DNA of 64,000 bases from Nocardia sp. BMG111209 (lineage in GTDB: Bacteria > Actinomycetota > Actinomycetes > Mycobacteriales > Mycobacteriaceae), in contig NZ_KB907309.1 of NCBI RefSeq assembly GCF_000381925.1, forward strand, positions 682,001 through 746,000, given 5' to 3'. The position numbers and the translations under genes were made by a program. How positions within the stretch are numbered: position 1 is the first letter of the stretch; each line of letters opens with the position of its first letter. The notes beneath the pieces were generated by a model. It ran no database searches, had not been told where the DNA came from, and worked only from the letters and a program-made list of their open reading frames with translations. Positions 49,605 through 59,177 of the stretch are shown here, piece by piece.

Positions 49605-50663
49605 TTATCGCACCGAGAAATCGGGGGCCGGGGCGGCGGTCCGCGCGGCCACGATGCGGGCGATCCGCACCGCGTCGGCGGCCGGATCGCCCGCGGCCAG
49701 CGGCCAGCCGCGGGCCCGGACCAGGTAGGCGGGCGCCGCGGATTCGGTGGACACCCCGAGCCCGCCCTGGATGTGCACCGCGACCGTGGCCGCTCGCGCG
49801 GCCTCCTCGCTCAGGTAGACGAAGGCGGCGGGGGCCAGTTCGGCGCGCTCGTCCGGTTCGTTGTCGAGGAACCAGGCCGCCCGCCGCACCAGATTCCGGC
49901 CGCCGTGCACCACAACGGCGATATCGGCCAGCGGATGGGAGATCGCCTGCAATGTCGAGATCGGCACGCCCAGTGTGTATCTCGTGGTGGCGAAGGCCGC
50001 CGCGATCCGCATGGTCTCCTCGATGAGCCCGACCAGCGCGGCGGCGGTCAGCAACCGCCATTCGTCCAGGGCCCGTTGATATTCGGTGAGCGCGGCCGGT
50101 CCGGCGGCCAGCACGGTACGACTGCTCGCGGCGCCGGGATCGACCAGGGCCATCGGCAGCCGGCCCAGATTGCCGACCCGCGGCGGCGGGGTGTCGTGGG
50201 TCAGCCGGACGATCTCGTCCCCGTCCCGGACCACCAGCTCGTCGGCGATCGCGCCGGCGGCCACGAGGCGCGAACCGCGCACGGCCCCTTGCGGATCCAG
50301 TGCGACCAGCCGTTGCCCGTCCACCGCCTCGGCCGGGAACGCGCCGAGCCGGGCCAGCAGCCGCGCGGCGCAGACGTGATCGATCCACGGCACCGGGGCC
50401 AGCGTGCGGCCGATCTCCTCGGCCACCACGATCAGATCGACCAGGGTCGCGCCGTCACCGCCCACCGATTCGGGGACGGCCATCGCGGCGGAACCGTTGG
50501 CGCACAATCTCTTCCACAGCTCAGGCGCGAATCCGAGCGGCTCGGCCGCCCGGACCACCGGCAGCGGGCACTGCGCGGCGAAGAATTTCGCGTACGTACT
50601 CCGCAACTCCCGCTGCTGGTCGGACAGGCTGTAATCCTGTCGCCGCAATTCGTAGCGGTCCAT
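49605..50663 (-). CDS. acyl-CoA dehydrogenase-like (FadE), second subunit
   Basis: A 352-residue protein of the same fold but more divergent, with VPESVGGDGATLVDLIVVAEEIGRTLAPVPW early, TRYTLGVPISTLQAISHPLADI in the middle and VHIQGGLGVSTESAAPAYLVRA at the end. It is likely to be the non-catalytic or partner chain of the neighbouring FadE. Start ATG at 50663. Confidence 0.9.
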   Translation of the reverse strand: MDRYELRRQDYSLSDQQRELRSTYAKFFAAQCPLPVVRAAEPLGFAPELWKRLCANGSAAMAVPESVGGDGATLVDLIVVAEEIGRTLAPVPWIDHVCAARLLARLGAFPAEAVDGQRLVALDPQGAVRGSRLVAAGAIADELVVRDGDEIVRLTHDTPPPRVGNLGRLPMALVDPGAASSRTVLAAGPAALTEYQRALDEWRLLTAAALVGLIEETMRIAAAFATTRYTLGVPISTLQAISHPLADIAVVVHGGRNLVRRAAWFLDNEPDERAELAPAAFVYLSEEAARAATVAVHIQGGLGVSTESAAPAYLVRARGWPLAAGDPAADAVRIARIVAARTAAPAPDFSVR

Positions 50664-50685
50664 GGTGATCCTTGTCTGCCTGTGG

Positions 50686-51522
50686 TCACACCGCGGAATT
50701 GCGGTCGGCGAAGAAGAATTTCTCGGCATTGTGGTGGAGGTAGTTGTCCAGTACCTCGGGGGGCAGATCCAGCGCCGCCGCCTCGGGGATGACCCGGCGC
50801 ATCGGCAGCACGGGCCAGTCCGAACCGAAGATCACCCGGTCCTTGCCGCGGGTGCGCATATAGTGCAACAGCGTCTCCGGCAGCCGTTTCGGTGACCACG
50901 CCGAGGTCATCAGCCGCAGGTTGGGATATTTCAGCATCAGCCGGATGGCCACGTCCCACCACGGATCCGCACCGTGGATCATGCACAGCCGCAATTCCGG
51001 GAAACGGATGCACACCCGGTCCAGATGTATCGGATGCTGCGCCTCGCCGGGAATCGGCGGACCGGGAATACCGGTGTTGAGGCACAGCGGCAGACCGAGT
51101 TCCGCGCATTTGGTGTAGAGCGGATAGTAGACGGCATCGCTGGCCGGATACCGGCCGTCGCCCCAGAAACTCGGGCCCATCACCGCATAGGACACCGGCA
51201 GATCGGCGACGGCCGAGGCGAGTTTGCGCAGCGTCGGCATGGGCCGCAGCAGGTCCAGTCCGCCCATGCCGAGGGTGAACCGGTCCGGTCGCGCGGTCGC
51301 GAATTTCCGCGCGGTGACCGACGGTTTCGACAGCGAATCCAGCAGGATCGCCCGGCGCACGCCCATCTCGTCCATCTCGTCGAGCAGGGCACTCAACTCG
51401 ACCTGGTCGTACATCGACGACGGGCCCTTGAAATAGTCGTCGCGCACCTTCAGCATCCAGCCGGGCTGTTTCTCGGTCTCCCCGAAATGCACATTGACCA
51501 GACAATCGATCGCCGCGGTCAT
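50686..51522 (-). CDS. amidohydrolase-2 family metal-dependent hydrolase
   Basis: A 278-residue TIM-barrel hydrolase. LDRVCIRFPELRLCMIHGADPWW and VIFGSDWPVLPMRRVIPEA are the usual amidohydrolase-2 blocks (metal His and GSDWP Asp). The N-terminal DxHxH is only DCLVNVHFGE, thus partly changed. The ATG at 51522 overlaps the fadD-like stop as ATGA. It may hydrolyse or decarboxylate a ring-opened CoA intermediate. Confidence 0.85.
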   Translation of the reverse strand: MTAAIDCLVNVHFGETEKQPGWMLKVRDDYFKGPSSMYDQVELSALLDEMDEMGVRRAILLDSLSKPSVTARKFATARPDRFTLGMGGLDLLRPMPTLRKLASAVADLPVSYAVMGPSFWGDGRYPASDAVYYPLYTKCAELGLPLCLNTGIPGPPIPGEAQHPIHLDRVCIRFPELRLCMIHGADPWWDVAIRLMLKYPNLRLMTSAWSPKRLPETLLHYMRTRGKDRVIFGSDWPVLPMRRVIPEAAALDLPPEVLDNYLHHNAEKFFFADRNSAV

Positions 51523-53168
51523 CGTCGCTCCGTCCCGTTCACCATATCCGCCGTATCCCCCACGGGCACCGCATCGGCCGCGCGGGCCAGGGCCCAGCGG
51601 TAATCCGGTTTGCCGTTGCCGAGCCGCCGGATCTCGTCCACGAACAGCACCGCCTTCGGCGCCTTGAATCCGGCCAGTCGTGCCCGGCACGCGGCCCGCA
51701 ATGCGTCGCCGGTGAGGCCGGCGGCGGGATGCGCGCACACCAGCGCGACCACCTCCTGACCCCAGCGCGCGCTGGGGCGGCCCACCACGAGGGCATCGGC
51801 CACCCCGTCCTGGGCCCGCAGCACGGTCTCGACCTCCTCGACGAAGACCTTCTCGCCGCCGGTGTTGACCACCAGCGAATCCCGGCCGATCAGCCGCAGG
51901 GTGCCGTCGGCGTCGAGGGTCGCGCGGTCGCCCGGAATCGCCACCCGGACGCCGTCGATGACCGGGAACGTCGATTCGGTGGCCGCGCGATCGTCGAAGT
52001 AGCCCAACGGAACTCGTCCGGTGCGCGCCGCCCAGCCGGTCTCGGTGTCACCGGGCCGCAGGAATCGCCGGCGATCCGCGGCGACGGCCGCGCCGCCGGG
52101 CATCAGCGCGAAGGTGTCCACGCGAGCGTCGTTGCGGCTGTTGCCGTATCCCATGCCGCCGGTCTCCGACGAGCCGTACCCGTCGACGATGGTGACGCCC
52201 GGCAGCAGTTCGAACAGCGCCTCCCGGTGCCGGGAATGCGTTGCGGCGCCGCCGGTTCCGACCGAGCGCAACGCGGACAGGTCGTATTCGCCGCGGCGCA
52301 GCTGCGCGACCAGCGGACCGGCGTAGGCGTCCCCGACGATGGTGAGCATCCGGACCCGTTCCCGCGCCGCAGTTTCCCAGGTGCGGTGCGCGTCGAAGGG
52401 CTCGCGGTCGTCGTAGAGCACCACGGTGTGCCCGTTGAGCGCACCGGCCAGTACGGTCCACACCCCCGCCGCGTGCAACAGCGGCGACACCGCGAACCAG
52501 GTCTGGCCGCCGTTGCGCGCGATCGTGTGCAGCGCTTCGGCATTCGCGTGGTCGGCGCCGCCCATGGCGGCCACGTACATATCGCTCTGCCGCCACAGCA
52601 CGCCCTTCGGACGGCCGGTGGTACCGCCGGTGCACATCATGATCAGGTCGTCCGGCGAGGTGTCCGGAACCCCGGCGGTGCCCCCGGCCGCGACGGCGTC
52701 GTCGAAGGACACCGCGCCCGGCAGGTCCGCGCCGGTACTGCCGTCGTCGACCGAGACCAGCAATTCGGCCCCGCCGAGCGCCTCGGCCACCACGGGGGCG
52801 AACTCGCGGTGGTAGACGACCCCACGGGGACGGACGTACGCGAGCAGATCACGGATCTCCGCAGCGGTGTAGTGATGGTTGACGTTGACCGGGACCACCC
52901 GGGCCTTCAGGCATCCGATCAATGCCTCCGGATAGCGGTCGTTGCGCATGAGCAGCGCGATCCGGTCCTGTCCGCATTCCCAGCGCGCCAGTCGCTCGCG
53001 CGGGGTGTGCGCGCCGAAACCCCGGTCGGCCAGGAAGTTCGCGAACGCGCGGGTGCCGGCGGCGGCCGCGGCGAAGGTGGTCCGCCGGGGCCCGCACACC
53101 GTCATGAGCCGGTCCGGCACCGCCGCGGCCACGGCGTCGAGCACTGCGCCGAGGGTCCATTCGGGCAT
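51519..53168 (-). CDS. AMP-dependent acyl-CoA synthetase (FadD-like)
   Basis: A 549-residue adenylating enzyme with MCTGGTTGRPKGVLWR (P-loop), DGYGSSETGGMGYGN, the hinge GRDSLVVNTGGEKVFVEEVE and C-terminal RLGNGKPDYRW (Lys). It resembles FadD17/FadD19-type ligases acting on steroid side chains, with low certainty for the substrate. It probably activates the substrate for the two FadE enzymes of the operon. Overlaps the amidohydrolase gene. Confidence 0.91.
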   Translation of the reverse strand: MPEWTLGAVLDAVAAAVPDRLMTVCGPRRTTFAAAAAGTRAFANFLADRGFGAHTPRERLARWECGQDRIALLMRNDRYPEALIGCLKARVVPVNVNHHYTAAEIRDLLAYVRPRGVVYHREFAPVVAEALGGAELLVSVDDGSTGADLPGAVSFDDAVAAGGTAGVPDTSPDDLIMMCTGGTTGRPKGVLWRQSDMYVAAMGGADHANAEALHTIARNGGQTWFAVSPLLHAAGVWTVLAGALNGHTVVLYDDREPFDAHRTWETAARERVRMLTIVGDAYAGPLVAQLRRGEYDLSALRSVGTGGAATHSRHREALFELLPGVTIVDGYGSSETGGMGYGNSRNDARVDTFALMPGGAAVAADRRRFLRPGDTETGWAARTGRVPLGYFDDRAATESTFPVIDGVRVAIPGDRATLDADGTLRLIGRDSLVVNTGGEKVFVEEVETVLRAQDGVADALVVGRPSARWGQEVVALVCAHPAAGLTGDALRAACRARLAGFKAPKAVLFVDEIRRLGNGKPDYRWALARAADAVPVGDTADMVNGTERR

Positions 53169-53174
53169 CGCGGC

Positions 53175-54404
53175 TCAGCCGTTCGCGGCGGCCGTGGCCG
53201 GGACGGGCAGCCCTAGATAGTCGAGGGCGTTGTCACGCATGATCTTCCGGACGTCGTCCGGCCCGAACGCGGACAGCTCGTCGAGGAACGACAGTGGTTG
53301 CGCCAGGCCCTCACCGTGCGGCCAGTCCGAGCCGAACAGGATGCGATCGACCCCGATCACGCCGGCGAGCCGGACCAGATCCTCCTCGTAATACGGTGAG
53401 ACCCAGACATGTTCGCGCAGCGCGTCGACCGGATCGTGCGGGAAGGACCGCGGCGTCTGATTGGCCAGCTTGTGCAGGCGCTTGGACAGCCGATGCACCC
53501 ACTCCGACCCGTTCTCGATACTGGCCACCCGCAGCGTGGGATGCCGGTCGAACACCCCGTGCACGATCAGCGACGCCATCGTGTCGTGGATCGCGCGATC
53601 GTCGACCAGGATCTTGTCCAGCGGATCGCCGGGCCCGAACGGCTCGAACGTCTCCTTACCGCCCCACATGGCCGCGATCCGCAGATATCCGCTGTCGCCC
53701 AGGTGGAATGCCGCCGGCACGCCGGCCTCGGCCAGCCGGGCCCACACCGGATCGTGCGCGCGATGCCCCAGCGAGCGCGGCCCGGTCGCACCGGGCACCG
53801 GCGCCGGGCGCAGGTGGACCAGGCGCGCGCCACGCGCCAGTACGTCGTCGACCTCGGCCACCGCGGCCGCCGGATCGGCGAGCGAGATCATCGGCGCGGC
53901 CAGGACGCGATGGTCCGGGCGGTCGAAGCCCCAGTCCTCGTCCAGCCAGCGGTTGAAGGCGTGCAGCGATGCCATGGTCGCCGGAATATCGTCGCGCAGA
54001 GCCTGTTCCACGCCGCAGCCGAAGGTCGGGAACATCACCGCGGTGGCGAGGCCCTGTTGTTCGACCACCGCCACCCGGGCATCGCGCTCGCGATACTCCG
54101 GCCGCAGCTCCAGCTGCTCCACCCGCATCAGCGCCGAGCGCTCGACCCCTTCCGGAACCTGGCCGCGGAACAGCAGATCCAGGCAGCCCGGCACGATGAT
54201 CGGGTCGAAGGTCGGATTGGGGATGAACCGGTTGACCCGATCACCGATGACGGCGGTGTAATGCTTCCCGTCGCTGACCATCCGGACCCCACGCCGCCGG
54301 AACGCCTTGTCCAGATGGCGGGTGAACGCATCCAGCGGTTCGTAGTAGTGGTTGTCCAGATCGATCGGCCGGTATCCGGGCCGCGCATCGTCGAGGTCGG
54401 TCAT
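53175..54404 (-). CDS. amidohydrolase-2 family protein
   Basis: A 409-residue amidohydrolase with DLDNHYYEPLDAF, AFHLGDSGYL, HPTLRVASIENGSEWV and ILFGSDWPHGEGL. It belongs to the larger amidohydrolase-2 type often annotated as uracil-5-carboxylate/ACMSD-like. First gene of the leftward acyl-CoA operon (53175 to 48410). Start ATG at 54404. Confidence 0.88.
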   Translation of the reverse strand: MTDLDDARPGYRPIDLDNHYYEPLDAFTRHLDKAFRRRGVRMVSDGKHYTAVIGDRVNRFIPNPTFDPIIVPGCLDLLFRGQVPEGVERSALMRVEQLELRPEYRERDARVAVVEQQGLATAVMFPTFGCGVEQALRDDIPATMASLHAFNRWLDEDWGFDRPDHRVLAAPMISLADPAAAVAEVDDVLARGARLVHLRPAPVPGATGPRSLGHRAHDPVWARLAEAGVPAAFHLGDSGYLRIAAMWGGKETFEPFGPGDPLDKILVDDRAIHDTMASLIVHGVFDRHPTLRVASIENGSEWVHRLSKRLHKLANQTPRSFPHDPVDALREHVWVSPYYEEDLVRLAGVIGVDRILFGSDWPHGEGLAQPLSFLDELSAFGPDDVRKIMRDNALDYLGLPVPATAAANG

Positions 54405-54490
54405 CAGCGTCCTTCCGTCGTCTCCGGCCGAAGTGCCACCGCCGCTCAGTTTTTCGCAGCGTGGGACGGGCCGCGAGCCTTGTGGATACA

Positions 54491-54617
54491 CATACTGTAT
54501 GCCTATCTATAATGCTTTCACAAGGTTCTGCGCGGGAATCGCCGCCGTCGCACCCGACCCCGGCGCGCACACCTCCGGCAAACGGGAGGATAGAATGGGT
54601 ATCGGTAAGACTTACCG
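54491..54617. promoter_or_regulatory. palindromes in the amidohydrolase/TetR divergent promoter
   Basis: CATACTGTATG (54491-54501) is a perfect 5+1+5 palindrome in an AT-rich stretch, near the likely promoter of the leftward operon. CGGTAAG-A-CTTACCG (54603-54617) is a perfect 7+1+7 palindrome 85 bp before the TetR start. Both are candidates for TetR binding. Confidence 0.65.
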
Positions 54618-54701
54618 TGCCGCGTACCACTGCCACTGTCCGCCGGTGGGCACGAAGCCGCTCCCTCCCATCCCGATATTTCGCGAAGGACGAGTTCAGC
54701 A

Positions 54702-55457
54702 ATGACCAAGCGAGGCACCCCCGTCAAGGGGCAGCGACGTGAGCGCGGATCGCTGAATCCCGAGGACATCATCGACGGCGCGTTCGAACTGGCGGAACAG
54801 ATCTCGATCGACAACATGAGTATGCCGTTGCTGGGCAAGCATCTCGGCGTCGGCGTCACCAGCATCTACTGGTACTTCCGGAAGAAGGACGACCTGCTGA
54901 CCGCGATGGCCGATCGCGCCCTGCGGCAGTACGCCTTCGACACACCGTTCGTGGCCGCCGACGACTGGCGCGAATCGCTGGCCGCGCACGCCCGCATGAT
55001 GCGGAACACCTTCCTGGGCAATCCGATTCTCTGCGACCTGATCCTGATCGGCGCGGCGCTGAGCCCGAAGGCCGCGCGCCTGGGGGTGCGCCAGACCGAG
55101 GAGGCCGTCGCCAATCTGGTGGCGGCCGGGCTGTCGCTCGAGGATGCCTTCGACACCTATTCGGCGGTGGAACTGCACGTCCGGGGGTCGGTCGTGCTGG
55201 AGCGGCTGCACCAGAAGCGCCGGCAGTCGGCGGAGGCGGAGACCGGCGCCTATTACGAGAACATGGTGGTCGCCCCCGAGACGACCCCGCTGTTCGCCGA
55301 GGCGACGGCCCGCGGCCATCGGTTCGGCGCCCCGGACGAGCGCAACTTCGAATACGGCCTGGCCTGCATCCTCGATCACGCCGCCCGCCTGGTCGCGCCG
55401 CCGGCGAAAGCCGCGAAACCGTCTGCCCGCCGGAGCCGCCCGGCCGCCACCCGGTAG
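54702..55457 (+). CDS. TetR family regulator of the acyl-CoA operon
   Basis: A 251-residue TetR protein: HTH MSMPLLGKHLGVGVTSIYWYFRKKDDLLTAM, and a ligand domain of TetR_C type (RMMRNTFLGNPILCDLILIG). Ends in a Lys/Arg-rich tail. Divergent from the amidohydrolase-fadD-fadE operon, so it probably represses it and responds to an acyl-CoA. Confidence 0.9.
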   Translation: MTKRGTPVKGQRRERGSLNPEDIIDGAFELAEQISIDNMSMPLLGKHLGVGVTSIYWYFRKKDDLLTAMADRALRQYAFDTPFVAADDWRESLAAHARMMRNTFLGNPILCDLILIGAALSPKAARLGVRQTEEAVANLVAAGLSLEDAFDTYSAVELHVRGSVVLERLHQKRRQSAEAETGAYYENMVVAPETTPLFAEATARGHRFGAPDERNFEYGLACILDHAARLVAPPAKAAKPSARRSRPAATR

Positions 55458-55493
55458 CGGGCACTTCCGCCGCACCCGACCCTCCGGTAGTGT

Positions 55494-55514
55494 TTACTGT
55501 ACATACGACAGTAA
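55494..55514. promoter_or_regulatory. TetR-type palindrome upstream of a crotonase fragment
   Basis: TTACTGT, seven bases, ACAGTAA: a perfect 7+7 inverted repeat just after the TetR gene and 53 bp before the crotonase remnant. It shares TACTGTA with the palindrome at 54491, so the same regulator may bind both. Confidence 0.65.
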
Positions 55515-55566
55515 GCGCTCGAGGCGCGGGCGAGCCCGTCCGTACCTCGGCGTCGGAGGGTTCGGC

Positions 55567-55764
55567 ATGGCGTTCTCCACGATCACCTACGAGGTCGACG
55601 GGCACACCGCCACGCTGACCCCGAATCGGCCCGCGGCGTTGAACGCGCTGAGCCCGCACCTGGCGAAACCGGTGCCGGCGGCGCTCCGCACCGGCCTGCG
55701 GGAACGGTTGTCCGCCTACAAGATTGCGCAGCGCTTCGTCACCGTCGCGCCCGCCGCGCCGTGA
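55567..55764 (+). pseudogene. crotonase (enoyl-CoA hydratase) remnant
   Basis: MAFSTITYEVDGHTATLTPN followed by RPAALNALSPHL is the normal opening of an enoyl-CoA hydratase, but after about 35 residues the match is lost and the frame ends at 65 residues. The Leu of TLNRP is Pro here. No oxyanion or catalytic region exists, and an intact crotonase gene begins 30 bp later. It looks like a deletion relic still next to its promoter. Confidence 0.65.
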
Positions 55765-55794
55765 CCCGAGAACAGTTCTCCAGAAGGAGTTTCC

Positions 55795-56595
55795 ATGTCA
55801 TCGACACGTGTCGAACGGGCCGACGGCCTGGTGACAATCATCTTCGACCGTCCCGCGAAGAAGAATGCGCTCGGCGCCGAGGACTGGGACATCCTGCGCC
55901 GCACCCTGATCGAGGTGACCGACGACCCCGCCGACCGCGCGCTGCTGCTGACCGGCGCGGGCGGCAATTTCTCGGCCGGTGCGGATCTGTCCGGCAATAT
56001 GAGCTCCGGTGACGGCCGCGGGCTCACCGGCGGTGCGCAGCAGTCGATCCTGTTCGAGATGCGCGCGGTCGGCGAGATCGTGGACCGCCTGCACCGGCTG
56101 CCGAAGCCGACCCTCGCCGCGGTCGACGGCGTCGCGTTCGGGGTGGCGCTCGGGCTGGTGCTGGCCTGTGATCTCGTCCTCGCCAGCGATCGGGCCCGGT
56201 TCTGCGAGGTGTTCGTCAAGCGCGGACTGGCGCTCGACGGCGGCACCTCCTGGACCCTGCCGCGTCAGGTCGGGCAGCGCCGGGCCAAGCAGATCGCCAT
56301 GCTGGGCGACGAATTCGGCGCCGACCGCGCGCTGGAGTGGGGCCTGATCAACGAGGTGGTCCCCGCCGACGAACTGCCGAAGGTGGCCCGCGACTGGGCC
56401 ACTCGCCTCGCCGCCGGACCCACCACCGCGCTGAGCCTGATCAAACGGTCGCTCGACGGCAGCGATTCGATCTCGTTCGCGCAGGCGCTCGAGGACGAGG
56501 CCCGCGCTCAGCACATCGTGTTCACGACCCACGACATGCGCGAGGGCATCACCGCCTTCCTGCAACGCCGGCCACCGAACTTCACCGGACGCTGA
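55795..56595 (+). CDS. enoyl-CoA hydratase/isomerase family protein
   Basis: A 266-residue crotonase. FDRPAKKNALGAEDW, GAGGNFSAGADLSG (oxyanion loop) and DGVAFGVALGLVLACDLVLASD are present. The residues after FVKRGLALDGGTSWTLPRQVG show an Asp where hydratases use Glu, thus an isomerase or other crotonase activity is possible. AGGAG ribosome site before the ATG. Confidence 0.91.
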   Translation: MSSTRVERADGLVTIIFDRPAKKNALGAEDWDILRRTLIEVTDDPADRALLLTGAGGNFSAGADLSGNMSSGDGRGLTGGAQQSILFEMRAVGEIVDRLHRLPKPTLAAVDGVAFGVALGLVLACDLVLASDRARFCEVFVKRGLALDGGTSWTLPRQVGQRRAKQIAMLGDEFGADRALEWGLINEVVPADELPKVARDWATRLAAGPTTALSLIKRSLDGSDSISFAQALEDEARAQHIVFTTHDMREGITAFLQRRPPNFTGR

Positions 56596-56661
56596 ATTCG
56601 GAAGAGTCCGCGCGGCAACGGCTTCCGGGCACAGCTGCGCCACACCGCGACGCGGCAGGGC

Positions 56662-57354
56662 TCAGCCCGCCACCGGGATGTGCAGATCGGAGAGGAGCCG
56701 CACGACGCGGCGGCGCAGATCGTCGCGGATCGGCCGCACCTGTGCCAGTGACAGACCCGCCGGATCGTCGACGATCCAGTCCTCGTAATAGGTGTCCGGC
56801 AACTGCGGGCACATATCGCCGCAGCCCAAGGTGATGATGATGTCGGCGGCCCGGACGATCTCGTCGGTCCACGGCTTCGGATATTCGTCGGTGATGTCGA
56901 TGCCGGCCTCGGCCATCGCGCCGACCACCGCCGGATTGAGCCATCGGCTCGGTTCGGTGCCGCCGGACCAGCCGATGGCCCGGCCGCGGGCCAGTTGCAG
57001 GAAGTAGCCCAGCGCCATCTGCGACCGACCGGCGTTGTGCGTACACAGGAACAGCACGATCGGTTTCGATTGCGCCACTCGCCCTTCGGCTTTCGCCTGG
57101 GCCTGCAGCCGTTGCCGGGCGAACCGTTCCGCCAGGACCGGCAGGTAGAGCGTCACGCTCGCCTGCGCGATGAAACGATCGTAGGAATCGTGCAGGATCC
57201 GGCGCACGGAATCGCGGTCGAATACGGTCGCGAACTCCGCGCGCAGTCGAATCTCGGCGCGGGACAGCGCCGTCGGGTGGTCGAGCTCCAGAAGTCGGTA
57301 AGCCGGAGTCAGCAGTGCGTATCCGACCCGCTTCCGGTCACCGGGCTGAGACAC
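56662..57354 (-). CDS. arsenate reductase-like low-molecular-weight phosphatase with N-terminal helical domain
   Basis: A 230-residue protein. The C-terminal ~135 residues are an ArsC/LMW-PTP domain: FLCTHNAGRSQMA is the CX5R loop and TLGCGDMCPQLP carries the redox cysteines. The N-terminal ~90 residues form a three-helix-bundle-like part (AEIRLRAEFATVFDRDSVRRIL) as in mycothiol-dependent arsenate reductases. No arsenic exporter or ArsR is adjacent. Confidence 0.88.
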   Translation of the reverse strand: MSQPGDRKRVGYALLTPAYRLLELDHPTALSRAEIRLRAEFATVFDRDSVRRILHDSYDRFIAQASVTLYLPVLAERFARQRLQAQAKAEGRVAQSKPIVLFLCTHNAGRSQMALGYFLQLARGRAIGWSGGTEPSRWLNPAVVGAMAEAGIDITDEYPKPWTDEIVRAADIIITLGCGDMCPQLPDTYYEDWIVDDPAGLSLAQVRPIRDDLRRRVVRLLSDLHIPVAG

Positions 57355-57484
57355 CGCCCAAGGGTCCCAGCCCGGGATGGCGAGCAGGTGAACCGTGTTC
57401 TGCGGACAGTCGACCGAATTCGCTCCACCCGGACCGGGTTTCGGCGAGGGGGCTCGGAATACCCTTGCCGCCCTGCGGATCGGG

Positions 57485-59089
57485 TCAGCGCAGCCGCAAC
57501 CGCCGCATCCACCGCAGGGTGAGCAGCGTGGTGGCGAGCTGTCTCTCGTACGGCATCCCCGCCCGTGCGGACAGGACCTGCCGCTTCTGCACGCCGATGT
57601 TGACGGTGTCGGTGTACTTGAGCAGGCCCGCGGCGCCGTGCCGGGTACCGACCCCCGACTGCTTCACGCCGCCGGACGGGGTGCCCTTGGCCGAATAGGT
57701 CGCCACGAAACCGTCGTTGATGTTGACGTTGCCCGCCTCGAGCCGATCCGCGACCCGGGCCGCGCGGGCCGTATCCCGGCTCCACACACTGGCATTGAGC
57801 CCGTAGGTGGTGGCGTTGGCGAGGCGGATCACCTCGTTCTCGTCGGTGTACCGGTACAGCGACACCACCGGGCCGAAGGTCTCCGCGGTCGCATGGACCA
57901 TCTCCGAGGTGACCCCGGTGAGTACGGTCGGCTCGTAGAAAGCCGGCCCCAGATCGGGCCGCGCGGTACCGCCGGTCAGCACGGTGGCCCCCTTGGCGCG
58001 CGCGTCCGCCACATGCGCGGCCACTCGTTCGAGGTGTTCGATCGAGACCAGCGAGCCGAAATCCGCGGTGTAGTCGTAGACCGCACCCGCCGTCTCCCCC
58101 AATTGCGCTGCGGCGGCCACGAATCGGCGCTCGAACTCCTCGTATACGCGCTCGTGCACATAGATTCGCTCGATGTGCATGCACGCCTGACCGCTGTTGG
58201 CGAACACGGCGAACAGCGCGCCGGGAATCGCCTCGTCGAGATTCGCGTCCTCGAGCACGATCATCGGATTCTTCCCGCCGAGTTCCAGGCTGCAGCCGAT
58301 CAGGTTGCGCCCCGCGCGTTCCCCGATCGTGCGGCCCGTCGCGGTGGAGCCGGTGAACATGACGAAATCGGTGTTGTCGATCAGGGTCGGCCCGATATCC
58401 GGACCCTCCCCGCACACCACCTGCACGAGTCCTTCCGGCAGCCCGGCCCGGTACAGCAGTTCCACGCCGAACAGCACGCACAGCGCGGTCTTGTTGTCCG
58501 GCTTGAGCACGACGCCGTTGCCCGCGATCAGGGCGGGGGTCGCATCCGAGAGCGAGATGGCGAACGGGAAGTTCCACGGCGAGATCACCGCGACCACGCC
58601 CTTGGGCCGATGCTGTTCGAGGCCGGCGCTGATGACCGGTATCGCACCCGGTCGCCGGGCCGGCTTCAGCACCCGATTCGCGGTCTTCAGATAGTGGCTG
58701 ATCACCATCGGCACATCGCAGGATTCCTCGAACGCCATCCGCCGGGTCTTACCGCAGCCGATCTGGATCAGATCGGCGACGGTCTCGTGCTCGGACAGGA
58801 TCAGCTCGTGCACCCGCGCGAATACCGCCAGTCGCCGCGACACCGGCCAGGCGGCCCATTCCCGTTGCGCCGCACGTGCTTTCGCCGCGGCCTCGGCCAC
58901 ATCCGCCGGCGCGGACTGCGGTAGGCCGCCGACGACCGCGCCGCTGTACACCTCGATCATCCGATACGGTTCGCGCGCCGCGCCCGCGACCACCCGCGCG
59001 GTGAGTCGTTCGATGAGCGCCGGCGTGATCCGCGCGGGCAGCGTGGCCGTACCGCCGGTTCCGGCCGCCTCCGTCGCCGTCGTCTCCAT
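57485..59089 (-). CDS. NAD(P)-dependent aldehyde dehydrogenase (succinate-semialdehyde dehydrogenase type)
   Basis: A 534-residue ALDH. VVAVISPWNFPFAISLSDA, LELGGKNPMIVLEDAN (general base Glu) and NSGQACMHIERIYVHE (catalytic Cys) are complete. It resembles actinobacterial GabD2-like succinic semialdehyde dehydrogenases. The ATG at 59089 is chosen; the upstream frame is not ALDH-like. It lies divergent from an enoyl-CoA hydratase gene across a KstR-like box. Confidence 0.92.
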   Translation of the reverse strand: METTATEAAGTGGTATLPARITPALIERLTARVVAGAAREPYRMIEVYSGAVVGGLPQSAPADVAEAAAKARAAQREWAAWPVSRRLAVFARVHELILSEHETVADLIQIGCGKTRRMAFEESCDVPMVISHYLKTANRVLKPARRPGAIPVISAGLEQHRPKGVVAVISPWNFPFAISLSDATPALIAGNGVVLKPDNKTALCVLFGVELLYRAGLPEGLVQVVCGEGPDIGPTLIDNTDFVMFTGSTATGRTIGERAGRNLIGCSLELGGKNPMIVLEDANLDEAIPGALFAVFANSGQACMHIERIYVHERVYEEFERRFVAAAAQLGETAGAVYDYTADFGSLVSIEHLERVAAHVADARAKGATVLTGGTARPDLGPAFYEPTVLTGVTSEMVHATAETFGPVVSLYRYTDENEVIRLANATTYGLNASVWSRDTARAARVADRLEAGNVNINDGFVATYSAKGTPSGGVKQSGVGTRHGAAGLLKYTDTVNIGVQKRQVLSARAGMPYERQLATTLLTLRWMRRLRLR

Positions 59090-59163
59090 CGCCGCTCCCT
59101 CCGTCGTCGTCGCACCGCCGCGGCGCCGAGGGGCGCCGTCGCGGATCCGGCCTGTTCCCAAAC

Positions 59164-59177
59164 TAGAACACGTTATT
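59164..59177. promoter_or_regulatory. KstR-like half-conserved operator
   Basis: TAGAACACGTTATT fits TnnAACnnGTTnnA except for the last base. A wider pair AGAAC (59165-59169) ... GTTCT (59178-59182) overlaps it. It lies between the aldehyde dehydrogenase and crotonase genes, 64 bp before the latter. Confidence 0.5.
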
